Below are positions 43,398-51,616 of a DNA stretch of 64,000 nucleotides, piece by piece. Position numbers and translations under genes: made by a program. Location: assembly GCA_937920725.1 (NCBI GenBank), contig CALEUW010000018.1, forward strand, positions 62,001 to 126,000, given 5' to 3'. The DNA comes from UMGS1601 sp900553335 (lineage in GTDB: Bacteria; Bacillota; Clostridia; Oscillospirales; Ruminococcaceae). The notes under the pieces were generated by a model. The model did not search any database, was not told the origin of the DNA, and was given only the letters and a program-made list of their open reading frames with translations. Within the stretch, counting starts at the first letter, position 1. The number at the start of each line of letters is the position of its first letter.

Positions 43398-44492
43398 ATG
43401 AAATTAGGTATGGTAGGACTTCCGAATGTAGGAAAATCAACACTTTTTAATGCTCTTACAAACGCAGGAGCTGAATCTGCAAACTATCCGTTTTGCACGA
43501 TCGAGCCAAATGTAGGAATAGTTTCCGTTCCGGACGAGCGTTTGGAAAAGTTAAGGGAAATGTATAACCCGAAGAAATTTACCCCTGCGACGCTTGAATT
43601 TGTTGATATTGCAGGTCTTGTAAAGGGTGCGTCAAAGGGCGAGGGGCTTGGTAACAAGTTTCTTTCAAATATAAGAGAGGTTGATGCAATCGTTCATGTC
43701 GTAAGATGCTTTGAGGACGATAATATCGTTCATGTCGATGGAAGCATTGATCCTAAAAGGGATATTGAAACAATAGAGCTTGAGCTTATTTTCTCGGATA
43801 TAGAAATGCTTGATAGAAGAATCGACAGAACTAAAAAAGCTATGAAGGGCGATAGATCGCTTGTTGCTGTATGCGAATTTTTAGAGAAACTGAAAAGTCA
43901 TCTTGAAGATGGAAAACCTGCAAGAAGCTTTGAGATGAATGAGGATGAACAGGAATGGATAAAGGAAACGCCGCTGCTTTCTTTGAAGCCTGTTATATAT
44001 GCTGCTAATATGTCTGAGGACGATTTTGTAAAAAACATTGAAACAAACAAAAACTATTTAGTTGTAAAGGAGATCGCAGAAAGCACAGGCTCTGCGGTGC
44101 TTCCTATCTGCGCTCAGATCGAAGCGGAGATCGCGGACATGAGTGATGAGGACAAGCAGATGTTTTTGTCGGAGCTTGGACTTGAGATTTCAGGGCTTAA
44201 CAGAATTATCAAAGAGGGATATGCTCTTTTGGGGCTTATTTCCTATCTTACAGCAGGAGAGCCTGAGGTAAGAGCTTGGACGATCACAAAGGGAACAAAA
44301 GCTCCGCAGGCGGCTGGAAAAATTCATACTGATTTTGAAAAGGGATTTATCCGTGCCGAGGTAGTGTCCTTTGACGACCTTATGCGTTTCGGAAGCATGG
44401 CTCATGCTAAAGAAAACGGAGTTGTAAGGCTCGAGGGAAAAGAATATGTTATGCAGGACGGGGACATAGTATTATTTAGATTTAATGTTTAA
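43398..44492 (+). CDS. ychF: Ribosome-binding ATPase YchF
   Basis: An Obg-family P-loop protein of 364 residues that prefers ATP and binds the 50S subunit. G1 is GLPNVGKSTLFNALT near residue 7, G3 region EFVDIAGLVKGASKGEGLGN near 66, a coiled-coil insert around 130-180, and the C-terminal TGS domain with RAWTITKGTKAPQAAGKIH near 295. YchF is a conserved cellular protein with a role in stress and translation. It sits within the segment between the ABC permease and its ATPase, which is an unusual neighbourhood. A GAAAGGCGA site precedes the ATG. Confidence 0.96.
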   Translation: MKLGMVGLPNVGKSTLFNALTNAGAESANYPFCTIEPNVGIVSVPDERLEKLREMYNPKKFTPATLEFVDIAGLVKGASKGEGLGNKFLSNIREVDAIVHVVRCFEDDNIVHVDGSIDPKRDIETIELELIFSDIEMLDRRIDRTKKAMKGDRSLVAVCEFLEKLKSHLEDGKPARSFEMNEDEQEWIKETPLLSLKPVIYAANMSEDDFVKNIETNKNYLVVKEIAESTGSAVLPICAQIEAEIADMSDEDKQMFLSELGLEISGLNRIIKEGYALLGLISYLTAGEPEVRAWTITKGTKAPQAAGKIHTDFEKGFIRAEVVSFDDLMRFGSMAHAKENGVVRLEGKEYVMQDGDIVLFRFNV

Positions 44493-44503
44493 CGAGGTGT
44501 GAT

Positions 44504-45319
44504 ATGGATATATCGTCAAGAATAAAACTCAATAACGGGGTAATGATGCCGAGATTCGGGCTTGGCGTTTACAAGTCGGGTGATAATACAAAACAAGCTG
44601 TTCTTAATGCGCTTGAAGCAGGTTATCGGCTTATTGACACGGCTGCTTTTTACGGGAACGAAAAGGAAGTCGGCGAGGCGATAAGAGAAAGCGGCGTAGC
44701 GAGAGAAGAGATTTTTATAACCACAAAAATTTGGAACAACCACCAAAGAGAGCATCGTCAGATAGAAGCCTTTGACAGAAGTCTTGAGGCTTTAGGTCTT
44801 GAATATATTGACCTTTATCTTGTCCATTGGCCCGTCAAAGAGTGCATCACAGAAACTTGGAGTGTGCTTGAAGGCTTATATAAAGCAGGATTGATCAAAA
44901 GCATAGGTGTAAGTAACTTCTTACAGCACCATTTAGAGGAAATTGAGGAAAACTGTGATGTGATGCCTGCGGTAAATCAGCTTCAGCTTTCGCCGTTTGG
45001 ATCAAGACCGGCGCTTCGCGAGTATATGAATGCAAAGGGAATTGTTGCTGAGGCTTGGAGTCCGCTCGCAAGGGGCAAATATTTTGACAACGAAGTTATA
45101 AAGTCGATTGCTGACAAGCATTCCAAAACATCTGCCCAGGTAATGCTTAGGTGGGACATTCAAAGCAATATTGTAACGATCCCGAAATCAACTCATAAGG
45201 ACAGAATTATAAGCAATGCCGATATATTTGATTTTGAGCTGGCGGACGATGAAATGTCGGCGCTTGACGGTTTGAACGCAGAGAGTTACAGTCATGATCC
45301 TGACAATATAGATTTTTAA
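44504..45319 (+). CDS. Aldo/keto reductase
   Basis: A 271-residue NADPH-dependent oxidoreductase. The AKR catalytic residues are in place: Asp in LIDTAAFYGNEKEVG (D and Y of the tetrad) near residue 45, Lys in ITTKIWN near 73, and His in LYLVHWPV near 105. IKSIGVSNF near 134 and TIPKSTHKDRI near 225 (NADPH contacts) complete the pattern. It resembles the 2,5-diketo-gluconate/glyoxal reductase group; the physiological carbonyl is unknown. It starts 11 bp after ychF behind CGAGGTGTG. Confidence 0.93.
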   Translation: MDISSRIKLNNGVMMPRFGLGVYKSGDNTKQAVLNALEAGYRLIDTAAFYGNEKEVGEAIRESGVAREEIFITTKIWNNHQREHRQIEAFDRSLEALGLEYIDLYLVHWPVKECITETWSVLEGLYKAGLIKSIGVSNFLQHHLEEIEENCDVMPAVNQLQLSPFGSRPALREYMNAKGIVAEAWSPLARGKYFDNEVIKSIADKHSKTSAQVMLRWDIQSNIVTIPKSTHKDRIISNADIFDFELADDEMSALDGLNAESYSHDPDNIDF

Positions 45320-45356
45320 GTCAGGCTAAACGCTTAAACATAACGGAGGGATCGTA

Positions 45357-46058
45357 ATGGCTTTTGTCGAGCTAAAAGATGTTTATAAAACGTATAAAAT
45401 GGGCGAAGTGGAAATACACGCTTCAAACGGCGTCAGCTTTGAAATCGAAAAGGGGGAGTTCGCCGTTATTGTCGGAGCATCGGGAGCAGGAAAAACGACT
45501 GTGCTTAATATGCTCGGAGGAATGGATACATCTGACGGCGGAAGTATCATAGTAGACGGTGAAGATATTGCAAAATACAGAAAGAAAGATCTTATCTCCT
45601 TTAGACGGAATGACGTCGGCTTTGTATTTCAGTTTTATAATCTCATAAATAATCTTACTGCAAAGGAAAACGTCGAGCTTGCAACGCAGATATGCAAGGA
45701 TGTGAGAAGCTCTGAGGAAGTTTTAAAGGACGTAGGACTGGAGGAGAGAATGAACAACTTTCCGGCTCAGCTTTCAGGAGGAGAACAGCAGAGAGTTTCT
45801 ATCGCACGTGCGCTTGCAAAAAATCCAAAGCTGCTTTTGTGCGATGAGCCGACGGGTGCGCTTGACTACAATACCGGAAAGACGATCTTAAAGCTATTGC
45901 AGGACACTTGCAAAAATAAAGGAATGACAGTGATCGTTATTACGCATAACTCTGCTATTGCTCCTATGGCGGACAGGGTAATAACTCTCAAAAATGCAAA
46001 AGTAAGCCGGGTAGAGATAAATGAAGATCCGATTGATATAGATACTATTGAGTGGTAA
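45357..46058 (+). CDS. ABC transporter ATP-binding protein (MacB/LolD type)
   Basis: A 233-residue ATPase with Walker A VGASGAGKTTVLNMLGG near residue 38, Q-loop in VGFVFQFYNL near 90, signature LSGGEQQRVSIARALA near 140, Walker B LLCDEPTGALD near 161 and His-switch ITHN near 196. This is the class that pairs with FtsX-like permeases, so its partner is most likely the 919-residue permease at 40421. A GGAGGGATCG site precedes the ATG. The gene is followed 24 bp later by the DUF5131 gene. Confidence 0.93.
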   Translation: MAFVELKDVYKTYKMGEVEIHASNGVSFEIEKGEFAVIVGASGAGKTTVLNMLGGMDTSDGGSIIVDGEDIAKYRKKDLISFRRNDVGFVFQFYNLINNLTAKENVELATQICKDVRSSEEVLKDVGLEERMNNFPAQLSGGEQQRVSIARALAKNPKLLLCDEPTGALDYNTGKTILKLLQDTCKNKGMTVIVITHNSAIAPMADRVITLKNAKVSRVEINEDPIDIDTIEW

Positions 46059-46082
46059 TAAGCAGCAAAGGCGGTGTGTGTG

Positions 46083-46799
46083 TTGGCAATGTGGAATCCT
46101 TGGCGTGGATGTAAAAGGATAAGTGAAGGATGTAAATATTGCTATATACATAAAGGCGATTTCAAAAGAAATATAAACACTTCTGACGTTGTTAAAACTA
46201 AAGATTTTTATAAGCCAATTGAAAAATATAAGAACGGAAGCCTAAAAATAAAATCCGGAATAGTGTATACCTGTTTTTCTACCGATTTTTTGATTAAAGA
46301 AGCGGATGAGTGGCGGGAAGAATGTTTTAAAATGATGAATGAAAGATCTGATTTGACATTCTTGTTCTTAACTAAAAGAATTGAAAGATTTTTAAGCTGT
46401 ATTCCAAATGATTGGGGAGAAGGGTATGACAATGTAGTAGTTTGTTGTACAGTTGAAAATCAGAGAAACGCAGACTTAAAGCTTTCTGTTTTTGACAGAC
46501 TCCCGATAAAGCACAAGTGTATTACAGCACAGCCTTTACTGGAACGCATAAATATTGAAAAGTATCTTAACGGTATAGAACTGGTAGTAGTCGGAGGGGA
46601 GTCTGACAAAAACGGACGACCGCTTAACTTTGATTGGGTTCTTGATATAAGAGAGCAGTGCAAAAGACAAAATGTTGATTTTGAGTTTCGTCAGTGTGCA
46701 ACTCATTTTATTAAAGATAATCGTCTATATACGATTCAGACAAAGGACTTGGCAAAGCAAGCAAAACTGGCAGGAATTGACTTGAAATTTCATAAATAG
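46083..46799 (+). CDS. DUF5131 (phage Gp37/Gp68-like) Cys-motif protein
   Basis: A 238-residue protein with the family opening MAMWNPWRGCKRISEGCKYC, three Cys spaced as C-x6-C-x2-C, which resembles a radical-SAM-type or metal cluster motif. Later blocks include FLTKRIERFLSCIPNDWG, VCCTVENQRNADL, and VVVGGESDKNGRPLNFDWV. The family is called phage Gp37/Gp68 but occurs widely in bacteria; its reaction is not known to me. The start is a TTG seven bases after AAAGGCGGT, matching the usual N-terminus. It lies between an ABC ATPase and nth. Confidence 0.82.
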   Translation: MAMWNPWRGCKRISEGCKYCYIHKGDFKRNINTSDVVKTKDFYKPIEKYKNGSLKIKSGIVYTCFSTDFLIKEADEWREECFKMMNERSDLTFLFLTKRIERFLSCIPNDWGEGYDNVVVCCTVENQRNADLKLSVFDRLPIKHKCITAQPLLERINIEKYLNGIELVVVGGESDKNGRPLNFDWVLDIREQCKRQNVDFEFRQCATHFIKDNRLYTIQTKDLAKQAKLAGIDLKFHK

Positions 46800-46823
46800 A
46801 ATTTATTGTACAGAGGTAATAAA

Positions 46824-47462
46824 ATGACAAAAAAAGAAAAAGCTGCCGAAGCAGTCAGACTTTTAAAAGAAAAATATCCAAACGCTAAATGTTCGCTTGA
46901 GTACAAACATCCTCATGAGCTTCTTATCGCAACACGGCTTTCGGCGCAGTGTACAGACGCTAGGGTAAACATTGTCACTAAGGATCTGTTTAAAAGATTT
47001 AAGTCTATTGACGATTTTGCGGACGCCGATATAGCTGAAATTGAGGAAATAGTAAAGCCATGCGGACTTTATAAAACAAAGGCGAAGAGCATAAAGGAAA
47101 TGTGCATTCAGCTTAGGGATGAATATGATTATACGCTTCCCGATACGATAGAAGAGCTTACTAAGCTCAGCGGAATCGGGCGCAAAACCGCAAACCTGAT
47201 CGTCGGGGATATTTACCACAAGCCTGCTATTGTCACAGATACTCATTGCATAAGGATATGCGGAAGACTTGGACTTACAAAAAACACAGATCCAAAAAAG
47301 GTTGAGGATGACTTAAGAAAAGTAATTGAACCCCATGAAGGCAATGATTTTTGCCACAGGCTTGTGCTTTTCGGAAGAGAAACCTGTAAGGCAAGGGGAG
47401 AAAAATGCAAAGAATGCGAACTTAGCGGGATTTGTTCGTATATGAAAAGATGCAAAAAATAA
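46824..47462 (+). CDS. nth: Endonuclease III (DNA glycosylase/AP lyase)
   Basis: Removes oxidised pyrimidines and cuts the abasic site. The 212 residues have the helix-hairpin-helix LSGIGRKTANLIVGD near residue 112, whose Lys is the catalytic nucleophile, and the catalytic Asp in VTDTHCIRIC near 135. The 4Fe-4S loop near the end is complete: C-x6-C-x2-C-x5-C. The start is the ATG behind GAGGTAA, not the upstream TTG. A terminator overlaps the stop codon. Confidence 0.96.
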   Translation: MTKKEKAAEAVRLLKEKYPNAKCSLEYKHPHELLIATRLSAQCTDARVNIVTKDLFKRFKSIDDFADADIAEIEEIVKPCGLYKTKAKSIKEMCIQLRDEYDYTLPDTIEELTKLSGIGRKTANLIVGDIYHKPAIVTDTHCIRICGRLGLTKNTDPKKVEDDLRKVIEPHEGNDFCHRLVLFGRETCKARGEKCKECELSGICSYMKRCKK

Positions 47463-47497
47463 ACCTTTCGGAATAAGAATTTCCGAAAGGTTTTTTC
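47462..47497 (+). terminator. Terminator of nth
   Basis: A perfect 12-bp stem, AACCTTTCGGAA/TTCCGAAAGGTT, with a 7-base loop and a TTTTTT tract. Its 3' half is repeated at 48216-48234. Confidence 0.92.
47478..47496 (+). repeat. 19-bp direct repeat, left copy
   Basis: AATTTCCGAAAGGTTTTTT, the right half of the nth terminator, is identical to 48216-48234. The two copies bracket the DinB-like gene. Confidence 0.85.
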
Positions 47498-47578
47498 TTA
47501 TTCTTTTTCAACTTACAGTTTATTTCATATGTATGTAATGTCTTTAATAAGTATTATCATTTATTTGAAATCATATAG

Positions 47579-48103
47579 CTATAGCTGGATTTTTCCTTTT
47601 CGGTATCTTCCGAAAAATACGCCGTCATCCACATATTTTCCGACTTCTGAAACCCACATTGGAAATTCTCCGACGGACAATGCAGTTTGCCCATTCAGCA
47701 TTCCTGTATGAAATGAAATATGTCTAAACTGTCTTAATACCAATTCCATTCTTGTATATCTGCAATGCTCAGGCTTTTCATATAACATTTTATCTGTAAT
47801 AGAATCAAGATATTCTAAGGTCTTTTTTTCAATACTGTCCAGATATTCCAAAAGCATTTCATCTGATAATACTGTGGAGCAGCTTTTGTCCGGATCATCC
47901 ATGCCCTCCTCGTGAAAGTCCGGTTCTGTATATAAAAAAGGATTAATAAACCACTTATCCGCCGAATGAAGTGCATGGTATACCCATCTCCAGCATGGTG
48001 CGCCGCAGCATAATGCATCCCTATCATACGTCTTAATAGAAGTTTTTATGTTTAAAAAATTGGGCTTTACCATATCCTTGATAATCATACATAGTTCGTT
48101 CAT
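47579..48103 (-). CDS. DinB-like domain protein
   Basis: A 174-residue protein with the DinB/YfiT four-helix pattern. Candidate metal-binding His residues are in WVYHALHSADKWF near residue 43 and in LRQFRHISFHTGML near 128, the spacing expected for the family's three-His site. Members include metal-dependent thiol transferases; the substrate is unknown. The start is the ATG behind AGAAGGTG; a GTG one codon earlier is also possible. The gene and its upstream palindrome are bracketed by 19-bp direct repeats derived from the nth terminator, which suggests recent insertion. Confidence 0.75.
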   Translation of the reverse strand: MNELCMIIKDMVKPNFLNIKTSIKTYDRDALCCGAPCWRWVYHALHSADKWFINPFLYTEPDFHEEGMDDPDKSCSTVLSDEMLLEYLDSIEKKTLEYLDSITDKMLYEKPEHCRYTRMELVLRQFRHISFHTGMLNGQTALSVGEFPMWVSEVGKYVDDGVFFGRYRKGKIQL

Positions 48104-48127
48104 CACAACACCTTCTCAATTTTTAAC

Positions 48128-48157
48128 AGAGGTAAACCGATTGCATCGGTCACCTCT
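48128..48157 (-). promoter_or_regulatory. Near-perfect palindrome upstream of the DinB-like gene
   Basis: AGAGGT and ACCGAT arms pair with ATCGGT and ACCTCT around a TGC centre. A minus-strand TTGACA lies at 48176-48181, so the palindrome covers the -10/start region. It could be an operator or an RNA hairpin in the leader. Confidence 0.55.
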
Positions 48158-48215
48158 ATTAATTGTAATTATTCTTGTCAAGCGTTTTACAGCATTATAT
48201 GATTTTGCATACACA

Positions 48216-48234
48216 AATTTCCGAAAGGTTTTTT
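48216..48234 (+). repeat. 19-bp direct repeat, right copy
   Basis: Identical to 47478-47496. Here it abuts the 3' end of the LEA-like gene and, lacking the left arm, can no longer form the terminator hairpin. Confidence 0.85.
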
Positions 48235-48236
48235 AT

Positions 48237-48626
48237 TTACTTTTCATCGTCTTTGTTATTAATCTCGGACGGAGATTCATAATTTATTACATCGCTTGAG
48301 GTGTAGACTTTTATATTGTTGCGGTTTTTATAAGCATTAACTTTTTCTGATGCAAATTCTTTTATCTCGACTCCTGCATCATGCAGTTCTTCACCCACGC
48401 TTTTGGCAAAATCTTTAACGACCGGAGCGCTCTTTTTGGCAAATCCTGCTGCCTTGGAAGCGTTCTCTTTAGCAAAACCTGTCACTTTATCAGCTCCGTT
48501 TTTTGCAAAATGTGCTGCCTTTGGCGCTTTCTCCCTGACGAAATACGCACCCTTTTTTGCACCATCGGAGAGTTTTTCTTCAGCGCTTTTGACAAACTGT
48601 TTAAAACCCTTTTTATAATCCGACAT
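48237..48626 (-). CDS. LEA-like protein with 11-residue repeats
   Basis: A 129-residue soluble Ala/Lys-rich protein. Residues about 23-77 are five successive 11-mers: AKKGAYFVREK, APKAAHFAKNG, ADKVTGFAKEN, ASKAAGFAKKS and APVVKDFAKSV. This is the period of group 3 LEA proteins, which form amphipathic helices on drying. A more irregular helix and a polar tail (EINNKDDEK) follow. Function is inferred as desiccation, stress or membrane-surface protection. AAGGAGGAG precedes the ATG. It stands alone between secA, divergent, and the DinB-like gene. Confidence 0.75.
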   Translation of the reverse strand: MSDYKKGFKQFVKSAEEKLSDGAKKGAYFVREKAPKAAHFAKNGADKVTGFAKENASKAAGFAKKSAPVVKDFAKSVGEELHDAGVEIKEFASEKVNAYKNRNNIKVYTSSDVINYESPSEINNKDDEK

Positions 48627-48754
48627 GATTATCTCCTCCTTGCTGTATTCTTTTAATATATTATATTACTTTGGTGGTGGGATGTCAAATAAAAGCGGTG
48701 TTTTTTAACACATAATCAATTTGTTTGGATATATTTAACCGCTCAAAATTTAAT

Positions 48755-48783
48755 TTGACTTATCTACGTATTTGATGTATAAT
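48755..48783 (+). promoter_or_regulatory. Promoter of secA
   Basis: TTGACT (48755-48760) and TATAAT (48778-48783) with a 17-bp spacer, about 50 bases ahead of the start. Confidence 0.88.
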
Positions 48784-48834
48784 ATATTTTGTATAGTTAT
48801 CTATACCTAATATATTTAAGGTGGAAAGCAGAAA

Positions 48835-51558
48835 ATGAGTTTAATGGACAAAATTTTTGGAAATTACAGTAAAAAAGAATTAAAAAGAATCGACCCAATT
48901 TTAAATAAAGTTTTGGAACTTGATGAGGAATACAAGTCGCTGTCAGACGCTGAGCTTCGTGCTAAAACGGACGAGTTCAAAACAAGACTTCAGGGATTGG
49001 AAACGCTTGACGATATATTGCCTGAGGCACTTGCTACATGTCGTGAGGCGGCATACAGAGTTTTGGGAAAGAAACCGTTTCCTGTGCAGATTATTGGAGC
49101 AATTGTACTTCATCAGGGAAGAATTGCCGAGATGAAAACGGGTGAAGGTAAAACCTTAGTTGCTTGTCTTGCGTCATATCTCAATGCGCTAAATGGAAAA
49201 GGCGTTCACGTTGTAACGGTAAACGACTATCTTGCTAAGTTCCAAAGCGAGGAAATGGGAAAGGTATATCGTTTCTTAGGACTTTCTATCGGATGTATAT
49301 TACATGATCTGAACAACGATGAAAGACGTGCGGCATATGCATGTGATATAACATATGGTACGAACAACGAATTTGGTTTTGACTATCTTCGTGACAACAT
49401 GGTTATTTATAAAAAGGACAAGGTGCAAAGAGAGCACGCTTTTGCTATTGTCGATGAGGTCGACTCGATCCTTATAGATGAGGCTAGGACTCCGCTTATC
49501 ATTTCGGGAAGAGGAGATAAGTCTACAGAGCTTTATTCCTTGGCCGATCGTTTTGCAAAGAGTCTTACTGCAACAAAGGTTGTAGAGCTTGACACTAAGG
49601 TCGATAACGACGAGGTCGAAGCGGACTATATTATTGATGAAAAGGCAAAGACTGCTACAATTACAAAGAGCGGTGTTAAAAAGGCTGAAAGGGCGTTTAA
49701 TCTTGAAAATTTGATGGATTCCGAGAATGTAACGCTTCTTCATCACATCAACCAGGCGCTTAAGGCAAACGGTGTAATGAAAAGAGATATCGACTACGTT
49801 GTAAAAGACGGAGAAGTAGTAATTGTTGACGAATTTACAGGAAGACTCATGATAGGAAGACGTTTTAATGACGGACTTCATCAGGCAATAGAAGCCAAGG
49901 AGGGCGTAAAAGTTGCTCATGAGTCAAAAACTATTGCAACCATCACATTTCAAAACTATTTCCGTCTTTACCACAAGCTTTCGGGTATGACCGGTACGGC
50001 TATGACCGAAGAGGACGAGTTTAAGGAAATATATAAGCTTGACGTTATCGAAGTCCCGACAAACAAGCCGGTTATTCGTATTGACTATCCGGATGTTATC
50101 TACAAAACCGAAAAGGCAAAGTTTAATGCCGTAATTGACAAAATAGTTGAATGTCATGAAAAGGGACAGCCTGTTTTGGTCGGAACTATTTCGATCGAGA
50201 AGTCGGAGCTTTTGTCGAGAATGCTTAAAAACAGAGGTGTTAAGCACAATGTCCTTAACGCAAAGCAACACGCAAGAGAAGCGGAAATTGTTGCACAGGC
50301 TGGTAAATTCGGTGCTGTAACGATTGCTACCAACATGGCAGGACGTGGAACGGATATTATGCTCGGCGGTAATGCGGAATATCTTGCAACAGCAGATCTC
50401 AAGAAGATGGAAATAGACGACGATATCATCAGCGAGGCAACTGGCTTTGCGGAAACTGATAATGAAGAAGTCCTATCTGTAAGAGAAAAGTACAGGGAGC
50501 TTTATGAAAAGTATTCTGCTGAGTGCAAAGAAAAAGCAGTTGATGTTAAAAATGCCGGCGGACTTATGATAATAGGTACTGAGCGTCACGAGTCAAGGCG
50601 AATCGACAACCAGTTAAGAGGACGTGCCGGACGTCAGGGAGATGAGGGCGGATCTATTTTCTTCTTATCCCTCGAAGACGATCTTATGCGGCTGTTTGGC
50701 GGCGAGAGAATTCACACAATGATGAATACTCTTAGAGTTGAAGAGGATATGCCGATACAGTCTAAAATGCTTTCAAATGTAATTGAGTCATCTCAGAAAA
50801 AGGTTGAGGGAAGAAACTTTAATATAAGAAAGAATGTTTTGAATTACGACGATGTTATGAATACCCAGAGAGAAATTATTTACTCTCAGCGTGCTCAGGT
50901 TTTAGAGGGCGAGGATATTCACGACAAGATCTTAAAGATGATCACCGATTATGTTACCGATTCGGTAAATACTTATATTGTGGATGAGGAGGTCCATGAC
51001 AATTGGAACTTAAAGGGCCTTCGTGATCACCTCATGGGCCTTATTACTACGGAAAATGATTTCAATTATGATGCAGCAGAACTTGACAGTGTTACAAAGC
51101 AGGATATAATCGACGAGCTTAGCAGCCGTGCACTTGAAAAGTACGCAGGTCGTGAGGAGGAGCTTACTCCGGAGATTTTAAGAGAGCTTGAAAGAATCAT
51201 TCTCTTAAAGGTTGTAGATACAAAATGGATGGCTCACATTGATGACATGGATGAGTTAAAGCGTGGAATTAGCCTTAGAGCATACGGAAATAAGAATCCT
51301 GTTGTAGAATATCGTATCGAGGGATTTGATATGTTTGATGCAATGATAGCATCAATTTGTGAAGACGCGATACGAATGCTCTTTACAGTAAAGGTAAGAA
51401 AACAGGAAGAGCCTAAGAGGGAGCAGGTTTTAAAGGCAAATCCTGTTAAGGGAGATGGTTCGCTTCCGGGAGGCGCTGTAAAGAAAAAGAAAATAGGAAG
51501 AAACGATCCGTGTCCATGCGGAAGCGGCAAAAAGTATAAGCATTGCTGCGGAAGATAA
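48835..51558 (+). CDS. secA: Preprotein translocase ATPase SecA
   Basis: Motor of the Sec export pathway, 907 residues. Motifs: Walker A MKTGEGKTLVA near residue 100, TVNDYLAKFQSEEMG, the GTNNEFGFDYLRDNM signature near 178, DEVDSILIDEARTPLIISG near 207, ITFQNYFRLYHKLSGMTGTA near 370 and TNMAGRGTDI near 500. The C-terminus carries the zinc finger CPCGSGKKYKHCC. AAGGTGGAAAG precedes the ATG. It is transcribed alone from a strong promoter and ends at a hairpin just past the stop. Confidence 0.98.
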   Translation: MSLMDKIFGNYSKKELKRIDPILNKVLELDEEYKSLSDAELRAKTDEFKTRLQGLETLDDILPEALATCREAAYRVLGKKPFPVQIIGAIVLHQGRIAEMKTGEGKTLVACLASYLNALNGKGVHVVTVNDYLAKFQSEEMGKVYRFLGLSIGCILHDLNNDERRAAYACDITYGTNNEFGFDYLRDNMVIYKKDKVQREHAFAIVDEVDSILIDEARTPLIISGRGDKSTELYSLADRFAKSLTATKVVELDTKVDNDEVEADYIIDEKAKTATITKSGVKKAERAFNLENLMDSENVTLLHHINQALKANGVMKRDIDYVVKDGEVVIVDEFTGRLMIGRRFNDGLHQAIEAKEGVKVAHESKTIATITFQNYFRLYHKLSGMTGTAMTEEDEFKEIYKLDVIEVPTNKPVIRIDYPDVIYKTEKAKFNAVIDKIVECHEKGQPVLVGTISIEKSELLSRMLKNRGVKHNVLNAKQHAREAEIVAQAGKFGAVTIATNMAGRGTDIMLGGNAEYLATADLKKMEIDDDIISEATGFAETDNEEVLSVREKYRELYEKYSAECKEKAVDVKNAGGLMIIGTERHESRRIDNQLRGRAGRQGDEGGSIFFLSLEDDLMRLFGGERIHTMMNTLRVEEDMPIQSKMLSNVIESSQKKVEGRNFNIRKNVLNYDDVMNTQREIIYSQRAQVLEGEDIHDKILKMITDYVTDSVNTYIVDEEVHDNWNLKGLRDHLMGLITTENDFNYDAAELDSVTKQDIIDELSSRALEKYAGREEELTPEILRELERIILLKVVDTKWMAHIDDMDELKRGISLRAYGNKNPVVEYRIEGFDMFDAMIASICEDAIRMLFTVKVRKQEEPKREQVLKANPVKGDGSLPGGAVKKKKIGRNDPCPCGSGKKYKHCCGR

Positions 51559-51564
51559 AAAAAT

Positions 51565-51594
51565 CAGCGGTTCTAAAACTAGAGCCGCTGTTTC
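51565..51594 (+). terminator. Terminator of secA
   Basis: The stem CAGCGGTTCT/AGAGCCGCTG (one G-U pair) with loop AAAACT region, followed by TTTC. Confidence 0.75.
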
Positions 51595-51616
51595 AGTTTG
51601 CGTAAGGGAGGATTTT

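Noticed and set aside
46083..46799. Prophage remnant marked by the Gp37/Gp68-like protein
   Set aside because: No other phage gene is nearby and the family is common on bacterial chromosomes.
49300..49920. Long minus-strand open frame of 206 codons inside secA
   Set aside because: Antisense to the most conserved part of secA; low-complexity composition and no start signals.
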